DNA of 64,000 nt from Tupaia tana. Lineage: Eukaryota; Chordata; Mammalia; Scandentia; Tupaiidae. How positions within the stretch are numbered: position 1 is the stretch's first letter; each line of letters opens with the position of its first letter. The stretch spans positions 5,322,198 through 5,386,197 of the forward strand of contig JAKSZU010000027.1 of the NCBI GenBank assembly GCA_026018925.1, read 5' to 3'. Positions 1 to 11,779 of this stretch are shown here, in pieces. The translations under genes and the position numbers were made by a program. A model generated the notes under the pieces. The model worked only from the letters and a program-made list of their open reading frames with translations, ran no database searches and was not told where the DNA came from.

Positions 1-152
1 ACCCGAGAGGAGAATGGAGGAGAAGGGATTGTGGCGTGACCATCCCCCCTGGGGGGTGATTTCTCGCTTTCTGTCTCTCTGTGTCTCTCTGTCTGTCTGG
101 CAAGCACACGCGCCCTATAGCGAAAACCTCTCCAAAAAAAAATAAAATAAAA
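1..152 (+). mobile_element. tRNA-derived SINE, long form, 5' part cut by window edge
   Basis: Body and 3' end of the long SINE: GAGAGGAGAATGGAGGAG, a C-run/G-run palindrome, CT-rich stretch, CGCCCTATAGCGAAAA and an A-rich tail. It is little diverged from the youngest copies. Confidence 0.85.
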
Positions 153-184
153 GATATCACCTATCAATAGTCCTCCTTTATTAA

Positions 185-196
185 AAGAGAGAGAGA

Positions 197-228
<32 letters not shown>
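185..228. repeat. (GA)n microsatellite
   Basis: Near-perfect GA dinucleotide run with one GT interruption, shortly after the tail of the SINE at the window start. Confidence 0.95.
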
Positions 229-1065
229 ACTCAGTTGGATTTCCACATTAGTTCATTTCCATCCACTATGTCTTTCAAGAAATCCACAGCTACTCAGTCA
301 AGTAATTACAGACCACAGTTATACAGTTATTCCAAATTTTGAGTATTCGTTTGTACTTACTATTATTTTTGTTTTTATTTCTCCTTTTCAAAGAGATTTG
401 GGAAGAAAGATTTGCTCACTCTGTTACCTTTCATCTTGAAAACTAGGAAGATTATATTCCTTTCGTCATTACATAAACTATCTCTAATTAAATAAATGGT
501 ACGTTCATTTTGGGTAATTGTATCTTTTCCAAGTTGATCCTTTTCATCTTTCTATGAATTGGCTTAGATTGGTGGTTGAATTTCATACCATTATGCTTAT
601 TTTTACCCAGTCTGATTCCAATAAAAAGATGACTATTCGCCTTGTTTCGATTTGAAATTCTTGTAGCGGATATATTTAGATATGGTCTACAAACTTGCTG
701 AAAATATAAGCCAATCAAATATTATTAGATGCATTATTCTTCATTTCTTTTACTCTTTTAAGTGCCAATAATTGTCATAAAAGATTTAACATTTCCACGT
801 AACCTTTTAAAAATATTCATTTCTAGAGGCACTGAAACTTTCTCACTTTAAAGCACTGGTAATAAGACAATTTTACTTTGAAAGCTGAGGCCAATATTGT
901 ACAAGAATTCTTTTCATTCCCTGTTTGACTGAAAGTTTTAGATTCTCAAATACATGCCATTTTTAAAAACAGTAAATAGAGCATCGTCTAATTCCAATAT
1001 TTAACAAGTCTCCTCTTTGTAAAATCTGCAATTTAGTAATTAACAAACACAAAAAGATATGTGAT

Positions 1066-1331
1066 GGGACCAGCAGTTAGCGTAATGGTTATGTCGCTGG
1101 ACTCCCACGTAGTCGACCGCGGTTCGAGTCCCAGACCCAGTGGCTTAAACTCACGCCGGGCGCGTGTGCGTGCATGCCCAAGATCCCGAGAGGAGAATGG
1201 AGGAGAAGGGATTGCGGCGTGGCCATCCCCCCTGGGGGTGATCTCCTGCTTTTTATCTCTCTGTCTCTCTCTGTCTGTCTGGCGAGCGCACGCGTGCTAT
1301 AGCAAAAACCTCTCCAAAAAAAGAAAAAAAA
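1066..1331 (+). mobile_element. tRNA-derived SINE, long form, young copy
   Basis: Full-length copy. The head GGGACCAGCAGTTAGCGTAA holds an A-box-like TAGCGTAATGG, and GGTTCGAGTCC is a perfect Pol III B box. Body, palindrome, CT-rich part and A-tail follow. The 13-bp TSD AAAAAGATATGTG lies at 1051-1063 and 1332-1344. Confidence 0.93.
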
Positions 1332-2338
1332 AAAAAGATATGTGTAAGAATTGAGTTTTAATGTAAATTAGTGAAGTTTCTGCATAGGGAAAAATAAGAA
1401 CAATCTCTGGACGCTAATCTTTCCCTGTTTTTGAGTTATGTCATTCTCCCTCTTCCTGCATTATTTTCATCATCCTGTACCTTTGCATTTAATTTAACAA
1501 ACATTTATGCAGTATTTCATAGCTGCCAGGCACTGTGGTAGACCCAAGAAACAAAGAAAAAGAAATAATACATAATTTTTACCGCATGTCTTGAGCTTTG
1601 TCTACATGCAAAGATTGAATTAGATAGTAGGTATGAAAATGTTCTATAAAATGCAGTATAGAAAGTATAATAAGTACAGAACTTATTCGATTTTAATTTG
1701 GGGTAGACAAAAAAGAAGTTGTAAAATTAGCCTTAAAAGCTTTCAGATTGCTGTAGATAATTATGGTATTCCAAAAGGAGAACTTTTCAAGGAAAAGTTT
1801 GTTTCACTGAAAAATATTTTGCTTTCCCTTTGAAGTTTCAAACATTTGGGGAAGCTTATTAACACTTTTCTCCTGAAGTTTTTGTTTGTGTATGTACAAA
1901 AGTTAAATGACACAGGAGGTGTGAAAAAATCCTGTAAACTGTTATGTGTTGTATAAACATAAGGTGCCATTGCTGTGAAGGGGGGTGATATTCAGAAAAC
2001 GTGGAACAATTTGGATTAAGTTCAGAATTGGGCGTATTTGAGGCATCGTTAGAAAAGAAAAGGCAGTAACTTTTAAGCATAATTATAGCTACCTGGATGA
2101 TGTGTTTTCAAGCATTCTAGAATGGACTTCATTTCCAAAAATATCTTTTCTTCTAACCTGCTATGGCATTTGTAGTTCTGCTAGGGAAATTGCTTTTGTT
2201 TGATGGTAACAGTCAGTAATATCGGTAATAGTATGCATTCAAAAATAACATTTTTATAACACAGTGGTTTAACATTTTAAACTATTTGCTGTATTTTTAT
2301 TGGCTTATGATAACATTCTGAGCTAGGGCTGGTGATGC

Positions 2339-2393
2339 GTTTTGTTTTGTTTTTTAGAGGTTTTTGCTATAGGGTGCATCCACTCACTGGAGG

Positions 2394-2447
<54 letters not shown>

Positions 2448-2622
2448 AAGCAAGAAATCACCCCCCAGGGGGGTTGGCTATGCCAAAATTCCTTCTCCTT
2501 CATTCTCCTGTTGGGATGCACATGCTCACAGCATGAGTTTCAAGCCAACAGGTGCAGGACTTGAACCTCTGTTAGTCATGTGGGACTCCAGCGCCCTAAC
2601 CACTACACCATCTGCTGGCCCC
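2339..2622 (-). mobile_element. tRNA-derived SINE, long form, with expanded (GA)n
   Basis: Reverse complement of the long SINE, from the T-rich tail and GCTATAGGGTGC to CATCTGCTGGCCCC. The normal CT stretch has grown into a 48-bp GA run (2395-2442). Many CpGs have decayed, so this is a middle-aged copy. Confidence 0.85.
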
Positions 2623-2789
2623 TTGATGGTATCTCTAACTTCATCATCTTCACTGCTCTTTTTTATTGATAAAGAAGGACCAGAAGGCTGCATGAATTAT
2701 TTAACCCATAACCAATGCACATGACAAGCTTAACCCAGACCACCACCCTTGTGCCCACTTCCCACTCCAGCATGATCCAACTCCTGATT

Positions 2790-3420
2790 AAAGAAGTGTT
2801 TATTCAGCACCTGTTGTGGTGTTAGGGACTTTCAAAGTCAGATAGGACAATTTCTTCATAGAGTCTACCAATTAGTTGGAGAGACAAACCTTATTACTTT
2901 GAAACAGAGTTCATAAGACAGTGTTTCATTTGAAGTATTATATTGTATGGCAAGAGCCTCAGTAATTTAGACAGTAGAGCAAAATATATGGGTAGATTTA
3001 GAGCAAGGAATGTTTTGTTAAGAGGTGGAATTGTCCAAATATTTAAAAATTATAAAATATTTAGTTAGATAAAAAAAAAGAATAGAAGGTCCTTTTGAGG
3101 TACACGAAAAGAACTATAAGGAAGGCCATTGTAACATAAAATGATAGTAAACATGATTACTAAAACATGGAACGTTTTAGGTGAAAATACCCCAGACTCC
3201 TGTTATGAAATGCTCCCGAGCCTCACCAGCTATGGCATAGGCTCTGACAGTCCCTTCTGCCAGCCTGTGGTCCCCCTCTTCCTGCTCTCGCCATCTACGT
3301 CTGCACCCCTAATCTGCATTCCATTCAGAGCTACCCCCTGGGCCTCTGCATTCCAAGATGTGTTCATTCCTCTTGCTGGTTGTGAATGCTTCTGCCCCTC
3401 GCTCTATCTGGCATTTTGCT
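2790..3420. repeat. Old L2-like LINE fragments
   Basis: 2790-2900 resembles the complement of the L2 3' end (TTTATTCAGCACCTGTTGTG...). 3320-3420 resembles the sense L2 segment around GGGCCTTTGCACTTGCTGTTC. Both are strongly diverged and boundaries are approximate. Confidence 0.45.
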
Positions 3421-3699
3421 TTGCTCTGGCCTCATAGGTTTTTAGTTTTCTCCATTCCCATATTCCTCTTCTTTCTCACAATGTACTCGTGCTGACAGAG
3501 TAGATGAATCCAGGAGGGACCCACGTCTGCCCTGCTCTCCAAACCCAAGAGAAAACCTCTCAGGTCCGAATCCCTCGGCATTCCTGCTTGGTCTGTGGAT
3601 AACAGAGCCTCCTGCACTCCCATCATGCTCTGGCAGAATGCATCACTGTGCATAGGACTGGTGTGCTCCAGTGCAGAGTCGCTTATCACAGCAGTTAGG

Positions 3700-4215
3700 A
3701 GAAGATGCTCCCTCTACCTGGCAGCTCCACAAACGCTGGGGCATGGCAACATAGTGCACAGGGAAGAACGTAGGTTTGGGGACCAGCAGACGGTGTGACG
3801 GTTACGTCGTTGGTCTCTCATGTAGTTGAGCGTGGCTCAAGTCCTGGACCCAATGGTTTAAAACGCTGGGCACGTGTGCGTGCCCAAAATCCTGCGAGGA
3901 GAATGGAGGAGAAGGGACTGCAGTGTGGCCATCCCCTGGAGGTGATTTCTCACTTTCTTTCTCTCTGTTCCTGTGGCAATCACATGTGCCCTACGGCAAA
4001 AATCTTTCTCTTAAGAAAAAAAAAAAATACAGGTTTGAGAGAGGCTGCTTGACTTCAAATCCCATTCTGCAATGACTTCCCTCTACAGCCTTGAGCAACT
4101 TACACAACTTCCCAGAGTTTGTGTTTCTTCATCTCCAACAGGACAAGGAGCCTTCCTATGTAACCGGACCGTTGTGAGGAACACGTAAGTTAATAACATC
4201 AAGTCCTGACAACTA
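3700..4215 (+). repeat. MIR SINE split by a younger SINE
   Basis: Sense MIR core: CAACATAGTGCACAG before the inserted SINE. After it come TGACTTCAAATCCCATTCTGC, CTTGAGCAACTTACACAAC, TTTCTTCATCTCC and CCGTTGTGAGGA. The insertion sits where MIR has its tRNA-like head/core junction. Confidence 0.7.
3779..4028 (+). mobile_element. tRNA-derived SINE, long form, inside a MIR
   Basis: GGGGACCAGCAGACGGTGTG through CCCTACGGCAAAAATC and an A-tail. The flanking repeat TAGGTTTGGG / CAGGTTTGAG is a diverged TSD that also marks the MIR break point. Confidence 0.85.
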
Positions 4216-4340
4216 TATTTAGTTGATAGCTTCTGTGGTCTAAAACCTTACCATTATCCTTGATATTGTTTCTATTTTACTCATTTTTCACTTATTTTCC
4301 CCACTGAATTTTCAGTTATTTGAGAAAGAAAATAGTTTCT

Positions 4341-4343
<3 letters not shown>

Positions 4344-4376
<33 letters not shown>
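4344..4376. repeat. Poly(T) run
   Basis: Uninterrupted run of about 33 T. The following sequence does not look like this SINE, so it may be the tail of another retroposon in antisense or a simple homopolymer. Confidence 0.9.
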
Positions 4377-4385
<9 letters not shown>

Positions 4386-4559
4386 ACAGTTGGTGTCACA
4401 AAGTTGACGCCTAATCATTTGGGAAGGAGTGCAATTGAAGAGAGCCTGCTGAGTAAGGCTTATGGTCCAACGTAGTGTTGAAGTCTGTGAAGGAAGGTAC
4501 TAGAAAGGATTTTGGAAAGGCTCAATCAAGTACTACTGCAATCGTTCTAACATGCAATA

Positions 4560-4814
4560 GCTTTTTATTCATCTCCAGTCAACAAACATTTATTGTGTAT
4601 TCACCGTGTGTCTGACACAGAGATAAATCATAGGGATTCATAATGACTAAATAGCCATTCCAGTCTTCAGAGCACTTAAAATCTAGTGCAGGAAAATTAA
4701 TACGTAAATGAAGAAGGGCAATCTGCTGCTGAGCTTTTCATAGAATTATGTATAGAAACCACGTCCAGTGGGAAGTGAAGGCTGTGACAGAAATGGTTTC
4801 TTGGAAGAAGTGAT

Positions 4815-4845
<31 letters not shown>

Positions 4846-5170
4846 GGCTATAGGGCATGAGCACTCGCCAGAAAGACAGAGAGAGAGAGACAGAAAGCGA
4901 GAAATCACCCCCTGGGGGGATGGCCACACCACAATCCCTTCTCCTCCATTCTCCTCCCAGGATCTTGGGCACGCTCGCACACGCGCCTGGTGTGAGTTTA
5001 AGCCACCGGGTCTGGGACTCGAAATGTGGTCGACTACATGGGAGTCCAGCGATGTAGCCATTATGCCAACTGTTGGTCCTAGATGAAGTGATTCTTAACC
5101 CCTAACCAGAAGGAGGAGGAGGAGGCAGAGTTGAAGTGGTACTCTAAGCAAGCAGAGCAAATGTGTAGAG
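4560..5170 (-). repeat. L2 3' end, antisense, split by a SINE
   Basis: CAACAAACATTTATTGTGTATTC, then TCTTCAGAGCACTTAAAATCTAG, is the complement of the L2 3' end. The L2 resumes after the inserted SINE. Confidence 0.65.
4819..5084 (-). mobile_element. tRNA-derived SINE, long form
   Basis: Antisense full-length copy, from a T-tail of about 30 and GGCTATAGGGCATGAGC to ATGCCAACTGTTGGTCCT. A perfect 12-bp TSD, GAAGTGATTCTT, flanks it at 4807-4818 and 5085-5096. It was inserted into an L2. Confidence 0.92.
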
Positions 5171-7301
5171 GCCAGAACCAACATGGCAGTGTAAGATAAC
5201 TACAGGGGTGAAGGCCACTTGCAGGCAGTAGAAAATGCACAAAGTTTGAGTTTCTAAAATAAATGATCAATAACATTCATAGACTATCACAATTATAACT
5301 TATGCCTTATATAGAAATAAGGATAAATCTTTTAACGGCAACATTAATATGATCATGACCCCCATTTCAGTCTGAGAATAACAATTTTTCCCCAAAACAA
5401 AACAACCCATGTCATTTTTCATATCATAACCAATATTTATAAATTTCCCTCCACACAGAGCAATATACTATATTTGATTTTAAGGTTATCTTTTAGAATG
5501 TAGGATTCCATTAAGTAGGCCGTAGTGTTTGAAATGAACTCCCTCATGGAGAAGATCTCTGTCTCATTGACAATAGAGATATGTGTTAGCAAAGAGAAGG
5601 AGAGAAGGGAAGAGAAGGCTCCCAGGCAAGCCTACTGCCTGTAGCCACAAGGTGACTGGGACTCCAGGCAGTGATGGGTGACAGGTGACTAGGAATGAAG
5701 ACTGGCCGATGGACCAAGATCTGCCTCTTATCACCTTTGTGTCTGTAGAAGGAAATGATAAAATAGGATGTATGCTGGAGGAAGAAGGAGCTTGACATTT
5801 CTAAAGTTATTTTTCCTTCTTTTCAAATACTTATCTTCCAGCATGCTGTGTAGCCTTACATTTCTTGAACTGTGTCTTCTTACTACTATGTCTAGTCTGA
5901 TAGCGACTTTTCGCTAATCAGGTTGAAATAAATCACATTACGTGTTAAACCAAGCTTAATTCTACCCTCTTTTTTTCATTTGACAAGGTGCTTTTAGAAC
6001 AGTTAGTTCCACAAATGTCAGAGCACAAATACATTTTCATTGTAGAAGCAGTTTGCTAAAATAACATAAATCTTAATGAGAAGCAAAGGACGTCCTGTCT
6101 TAAGAGACAAACTTTTCAATGATGTAACAAAAGACTCTCCCCCAAATTTGTAAATATGCATCCTCAGCCTGTAATACTAAAAGTTCTTTGGATGCTGGTT
6201 AAAAACTGCTGTTCATGTAATTCATGTAGCAAAAAAAAAGCTTGTCATTAGTTGCTTGAATCAATTTACATTTATAGTTTTACAGAAAGTATACATATTG
6301 TATACATCTATATTTTAAAATCTCTTAGCAATTATTTAAAGTTTATCATTATAAGAAAATATCTCTTAGGTCCATAAACAAGATATTTTCTTTGGGCTCT
6401 ATTTAGTAACATGTTCATATCCTAAGTGTTTTATTGCCAAATAACAAATGTATCACTAAAGCAAACCAGTGAATGATGTAAGATTACCGTTTCGATTTAA
6501 AAAGTGTCTAGTCCTCTCTGTCAGGTGAGGTGGACAACTAACTTCATGATCATGTTCCACAGTTAATACCAAAAGAATGAAAAACAGGCTTCTTTTCTAT
6601 CTGTTTTGACATAAATTTTCATGTGTTATGAACATCTTGGTACAAATTTTTATTGTGAAACTGAAAAATGATATCTTACTCAATTAATTTCTGAGCCTGG
6701 CAATAAAAAAAATAATTTATTTATTCTTTTCATCATTCCAGAAGCTGAGATGAGTGAAGCAGCACTCAGAGATACAAATAACTGATTAAAAATAAAATGG
6801 TTTTCCACTTGAAAAAGGAAAACAAAACAAAACATAGGTAGTAAGATAAGAAAGTTGAAGAAGATAAAGGTAAAAAGTAAGATAAAATCTCATAGTTAAG
6901 CCTGGCATAAAAGATTATCTTGAGAAGTTGCTAAAGTACAAATAACATAGTTGGTTGTTCGGTATATATCTCAAAAAATAACTAAGAAATAACATAAGAA
7001 TCTATAAAAAACTAAAGTTGACTAAAATGTTATATTTTGAAGCAAAAGTGGTATGCCTCTAGAAATTTCTGAAAACTCTAAGCAATACAACACTCAAGTG
7101 AAGTTGTGCTTTAATACTTGGGATTCTGACTCTTTTTTTTTCCTGAATGAATATTTCATTATTAGGGCATATTCAGCGTGATCTTTAGCTAATTATGGTT
7201 CTCGATTTTATTTCTCTAACTACTATAAATTACTGTTAGTTCAGCTCCATCTTTGTCACATAATTCTTGTGATAGTTTTGGCTTTACTCTACAGTATAAT
7301 A

Positions 7302-7430
7302 AGGGCACTTCAAAGAAATTCATGTAGAAATGGAATTAAAGTATGAATTTATTTTGGTGCAAAAATTTTCAAAATCCAGTCATAGTTTTTTCATAATATA
7401 CATTTTCTGCGAACTTTTTAAGATCTCTCA
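7302..7430 (+). mobile_element. Small inverted-repeat DNA transposon (MITE), family N, copy 1
   Basis: About 129 bp flanked by TA dinucleotides (7300-7301 and 7431-7432). The left end CACTTCAAAGAAATTCATG and the right end GCGAACTTTTTAAGATC are imperfect inverted repeats. The interior ATTTTGGTGCAAAAATTTTC also occurs, inverted, in the copy at 27432. It has no coding capacity and was presumably mobilised in trans by a Tc1/mariner-type transposase. Confidence 0.65.
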
Positions 7431-7469
7431 TACTAATTTTAATTTATAGCAATAGTAGTTTTGGCCTAT

Positions 7470-7670
7470 ATATTTCTTTTCTTCTTTTATTATATTTTAT
7501 TTTATACATTTAATCACTGAACATCACTACGGCTTGTACAGTGAATTTACCCAACATGAACACACTTCACACCAGTCCAGCTGAAGATACTGTACACGTT
7601 ATTATCATCAGATAACCATCCATTTCTATGTCCCATAAATGTCTTGCCTATACATTTCTGTATTCCCCCA
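7470..7670 (-). mobile_element. Antisense 3' end of an L1-like retroposon (family C)
   Basis: T-rich start, then TTAATCACTGAACATCACTA, ACACTTCACACCAGTCCAG and TATGTCCCATAAATGTCTTG. The same order of motifs recurs at 39999 and 57241. An A-rich 3' end with variable 5' truncation points to LINE 3' ends. I cannot name the subfamily. Confidence 0.55.
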
Positions 7671-7713
7671 AACCGCTCCTTATACAGTGAGAGTTCCTTC
7701 ATGAAATTTTTGC

Positions 7714-7970
7714 TTTTTTTAAGAGAGATTTTTTCTATAGGGCATATGTGTTTGCCCAAAAGACAGAGGAACAGACAGACAGAAAACAAGAAATCACCTC
7801 CCAGGAGGATGGCCACGCTACAATCCCTTCTCTCCCATTCTCCACTCAGGACCTTGGGCATGCAGGCACACACACCCAGTATGAATTTCAAGTCACCAGG
7901 TCCAGAACTTGAACCATGGTTGACCATAGAGGAATCTAGCACCTTAACCACCATGTCACCTGCTGGCCCC
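7714..7970 (-). mobile_element. tRNA-derived SINE, long form
   Basis: Antisense copy, from TTTTTTTAAGAGAGATTTTT and CTATAGGGCATATG to GTCACCTGCTGGCCCC. The head reads in the GGTGGCATGG style of the short form although the body is the long form. Moderately diverged. Confidence 0.85.
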
Positions 7971-8224
7971 AATAAATAAACTACTTCCATTTCAGATTTT
8001 CTAAATAAATTATGACCAATCTGATCTGTATACACTTCTGATATATAATTTGCCAAAAACAAAACCCTAAAATAAGTATTATACTTAACACATACTGCAA
8101 GTACTGACTTTATGTATTTAAAATCATAATAAAACAAGAACATCCACTATTAGGGCTTCTAATTGACACCACACTGGAAATTTTATTCAGTTGATAAGAA
8201 AATTGATAGAAATAAAAACTACCT

Positions 8225-8470
8225 GGCTTGGGACAGACCTGGCACCTGGTTAAGGGAGTCTGACCCCACATTACTGACGTGGTTCAACGTCTAGTCTCCG
8301 CAGCTCGGAGAACATGGGGCATGTGTGCACGAACGTCCCAACCATGCCAGGATGGAGAATTGAAGAAGGAGTTGCAGCCTGACCATGCCCCAGGGCAGGA
8401 TTTCTCCCTCTTTTGCTTTCTTTCTTGGCAAACCCATGAGCCCCTTAGCAATTAAGAAAAAATAATAATA
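8225..8470 (+). mobile_element. tRNA-derived SINE, old diverged long form
   Basis: Ordered matches only: CCTGGTTAAGGGAGTCTGAC, GACGTGGTTCAACGTC, CATGTGTGCACGAACGTCCC, GGAGAATTGAAGAAGGAG, TGAGCCCCTTAGCAATTAAG, A-rich tail. It appears to be an early member of the family. Confidence 0.6.
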
Positions 8471-8477
8471 AAGAATG

Positions 8478-8478
<1 letters not shown>

Positions 8479-8514
<36 letters not shown>
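8479..8514. repeat. (AT)n microsatellite
   Basis: TA dinucleotide repeat with one ACAT interruption, close behind the tail of the old SINE. Confidence 0.9.
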
Positions 8515-8610
8515 GCATTTCTATTTTATAGATAAGAAAATTGTGCTTCAGCAATAATAAGGATCATAGTAAGTGATAGAAAGGAGGCACTTGTATATAC
8601 ATTTCTTGAT

Positions 8611-8853
8611 TTTTTTAGAGGATTTTGCTATAGGGCGCGTGCACACGCCAGACAGAGAGACAGAGACAGAAAGTGAGAAATCACCCCCCAGGGGGGATGG
8701 CCATGCCGCAATCCCATCTCCATTCTCCTCTTGGGATCTTGGGCACGCATGCACACATACCCGGCATGTTTTAAGTCACTGGGTCTGGGACGTGAACCGC
8801 GGTTGACTACGTGGGAGTCCAGAGACATAGCCATTACGCTAACTGCTGGTCCC
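8611..8853 (-). mobile_element. tRNA-derived SINE, long form
   Basis: Antisense, TTTTGCTATAGGGCGCGTG to GCTAACTGCTGGTCCC. The TSD TCTTGATTTTTT / TCTTGATGTTTTTT is readable on both sides. CpGs are partly kept, so it is a fairly young copy. Confidence 0.92.
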
Positions 8854-9419
8854 TCTTGATGTTTTTTGTACAATACTCCATCAGTTGCTACATGGCATGA
8901 TTTCGTTTCCCCTCACTTAGGCCTTTAGTAGATGCCCTATTAAGATTTGGACTTTTCTATGTCAGTAAGTGAAGTCTCACACTTCAATAAAAAAATCTTT
9001 TGGTACCTTGAGGAAGTTAGCCACACTATTATACACTGACTCCTCAGTCCAAGACAAAACTAAGTGCACAATAGTTCAACCCTCCCACTACAAAACAGAG
9101 GTTTTTTTCATCACCAAGTTCAATTCTAATACCTCTTTAAATTATTCACTCACATAACTGCTCATGGAATAACAAGTTGATTGCTTTCACAGTGTAGGTT
9201 AAAAACTATGGGATGTTAATGTCTATTTCCTTTAAAACAATTCATTCCATTCTTTTTCATTCTGAAAACAAAATCACACTAATGAAATAAACCAAAGGTC
9301 ACTTTATTAAGTTTGACAGATTTATTACTAATTTTAAAGATAAAAACTGACAATAGCAACTTCACCAATTTAGTGAGTTAGGAGAATTGGTTTTTTAAAA
9401 AAATAGTCCTTTTGTAGTT

Positions 9420-9570
9420 AGGGCTGGAATTGCAAAGGGGCCTCATGGGGGAGGTGACCATATGTCCTAGTTTGCCAGGGCTGATCCTGGCTTACTGTTG
9501 TCCTGGCATCACACCCAGCCTCATATTTAAACAATGTCTCCGTTTTTAGGGACAACTTATTATTACTCGT
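9420..9570. repeat. Possible ancient mammalian interspersed repeat
   Basis: GACCATATGTCCTAGTTTGC followed by CTGATCCTGGCTTACTGTTG resembles a common old mammalian repeat motif that I cannot assign to a family. Confidence 0.3.
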
Positions 9571-10254
9571 TTTATTAAGATGAGCTGGGTTACCTTTGCA
9601 ATATTTCTAATTTAGTTTCCATTTCTGCCATAGCTGAGTTGGACTAATAGTTGGTGAGACTCACATGCAATGAAGAGATTTCTCATTTTAACTTGGGGTC
9701 AGATTTGGAGTACAATAACCAGCCTGTCTCCATTCTCAAACCTTTCCAGTCCCAGCTGCTGCCAAAGACTGCGAGCATTGTGTTTGCTGATAAAACAAAG
9801 AACTCAGTGAGCTCAGGGGCTGAGAACAACCAACAGTGACTGGGGCTAGTAAGAAGTGAGGAAGTATGCTCATGGTATGGGAAATATGTGTGGAAAATAG
9901 GGGATATTCTAGAGAGAGAATTCTTTGGTGTTTTTGTCATTCATTTATGGCTTCAAAGTCTACAACCATATTGCTTGGTTTGAAACATCTTTTTTTTTTT
10001 ATCTTTTAATTTTGAAATAAACACCTTTGGCAGCAGTAACAGCAAAAAGAAATGCATGTTTACAGAAATTTTAGGTACTGAATTTATAGTTTTTTTTTTT
10101 AAAGAGGATAAACATGTAACTTACACAAAAAGTCTGTTGATATGTATCACCCACTATGAGGACTACAGATGTCACTAATCACCTGACCACTAGAAGGTAC
10201 AAGTTATTAGTGTCCATTTCAGATTTTGCTTGCATTTTTTCAAAATGAGATAGA

Positions 10255-10518
10255 GGGACCAGCAGTTAGCGTAATGGCTATGTCGCTGGACTCCCACGTA
10301 GTCGACCGCGGTTCGAGTCCCGGACCCGGCGGCTTAAACTCACGCCGGGCGCGTGTGCGTGCGTGCCCAAGATCCCGAGAGGAGAATGGAGGAGAAGGGA
10401 TTGCGGCGTGGCCATCCCCCCTGGGGGGTGATTTCCTGCTTTCTATCTCTCTGTCTCTCTCTGTCTGTCTGGCGAGCGCACGCGCTCTATAGCAAAAACC
10501 TCTCCAAAAAAAAAAAAA
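10255..10518 (+). mobile_element. tRNA-derived SINE, long form, very young copy
   Basis: Almost consensus-like: TAGCGTAATGG A box, GGTTCGAGTCC B box, many intact CpGs, and a CCCCCCTGGGGGG palindrome. The 13-bp TSD AAAATGAGATAGA lies at 10242-10254 and 10519-10531. Confidence 0.95.
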
Positions 10519-11055
10519 AAAATGAGATAGAAAATTATAATAAAAGTATAAAAGAACCGAGTGGTGAAAATATTCATATTTTGAATATATAACAGATTAT
10601 AACTTGCAAACAATGATTGCAAACAAGAGCAAATTGCAGTGAATCCATACAAAAGGCAATACCAAACAAATTAAATGAGAGCGCAATTGGAGTGAAAGGC
10701 TTAATTTGGAATTTCATGATTGTATTTAGGAATATCTTGAATTAGGGGAATAATGTTTTGTTAGAAGTCCTCTCTTTAGTTGAGTAAGTATTTATATTTC
10801 AAAACATTTACCTTTAACTCACCTTCAAAATATCCATCATAGACATGGATTGCTGCAATAGTCATTATAGAATATTTGTCAAAGGAAATTATTCTAAATA
10901 AAAGCAAAAGACCAGTATCTTTAAAGATGTTTATGCTAGTTAGCACAAAAATATAAAAATTGAGAATATATTCCATATAGCATACTTTGCTTTTTGTTTA
11001 TCAGGTACCACAACACTTACATAGAAAATACTTTTTCAGTTAAAAGTTTTATGAC

Positions 11056-11308
11056 GGGACCAGAGAATGGCTGGTAACGGTTATTTTGCTGGACTCCCAC
11101 GTAGTCAACTAAGGTTTGAGTCCCAGGCCTGATGGCTTAGAACTCACACCCGGCCCGTGTGCATACATGCCCATCATACCGAGAGGAAAAATGGCGGAGA
11201 AGGGATTGTGGTGTGGCCATGCCCCCTGGAGGGTGATTTCTCACTTTCTCTCTCTCTGTCTCTCCAGCAAGCACATATGCAAAAATCTCTCTTAAAAAAA
11301 AAAAAAAA
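11056..11308 (+). mobile_element. tRNA-derived SINE, long form
   Basis: GGGACCAGAGAATGGCTGGT to AAAAATCTCTCTTAAAAAA. Part of the promoter region is disrupted near the A box. It lies head-to-tail with the next copy. Confidence 0.88.
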
Positions 11309-11320
11309 GTGGTGGGATAG

Positions 11321-11575
11321 GTCTGGCTTCATGAGATTCAGAGTCCCACATGGTAGAACTCCATATGGTTGGCTACAAAGTTCGAGTCTCAGAATGGCAG
11401 GTTGAGAAATATTCCAACACATGTGCGTGAGTGCCCAAAACCCCCAATGGAGGGAGTGGTAGAAGAAGGGATAGCTGTGTGACCATGTACCACTGCCATG
11501 CTTTGTCTCTTTTCCTGTCTCTCTTCTGAGAGCACACATGCCCTAGAGCTAAAAATAAATAAATAATTAAGAGAA
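11321..11575 (+). mobile_element. tRNA-derived SINE, old diverged long form
   Basis: TCTGGCTTCATGAGATTCAG, then AGTTCGAGTCTCAGAATGG, CATGTGCGTGAGTGCCC and CACATGCCCTAGAGCTAAAA. The TSD GTGGTGGGATAG / GGGGTGGGATAG flanks it at 11309-11320 and 11576-11587. Confidence 0.8.
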
Positions 11576-11779
11576 GGGGTGGGATAGAAATTCCTAAAGC
11601 GATATACTGCCAGTGGTTGTGAAATTATAAACAATCACCTTCAACTATGGCAGGCACCCTCTTTTACAAATAGAGAGACAAAGAGAAAGTTCTGAAGAAT
11701 ATTTTTTAATTACCTCATACCACATAAATTGTCATTTTTTATTTCCATTTAAATGTATATTTTGTGCAAAATAACTTTT

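Noticed and set aside
2395..2442. Arg/Glu-repeat peptides (RERERER...) in several places
   Set aside because: They are translations of GA/CT microsatellites within SINEs, not proteins.
3141..3437. 98-codon plus-strand frame with a Pro/Ser-rich peptide
   Set aside because: It overlaps a diverged sense L2 segment; the composition reflects CT-rich L2 sequence.
7547..8143. 198-codon minus-strand frame
   Set aside because: It crosses an L1-like fragment and a SINE. The peptide contains the typical SINE-derived string (VVKVLDSSMVNHGSS...), so it is a repeat translation.
10255..10330. tRNA gene calls in SINE heads (A and B boxes)
   Set aside because: The heads lack a proper acceptor stem and continue into a SINE body with A-tail and TSD. 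They are Pol III promoter relics or SINE promoters, not tRNA genes.
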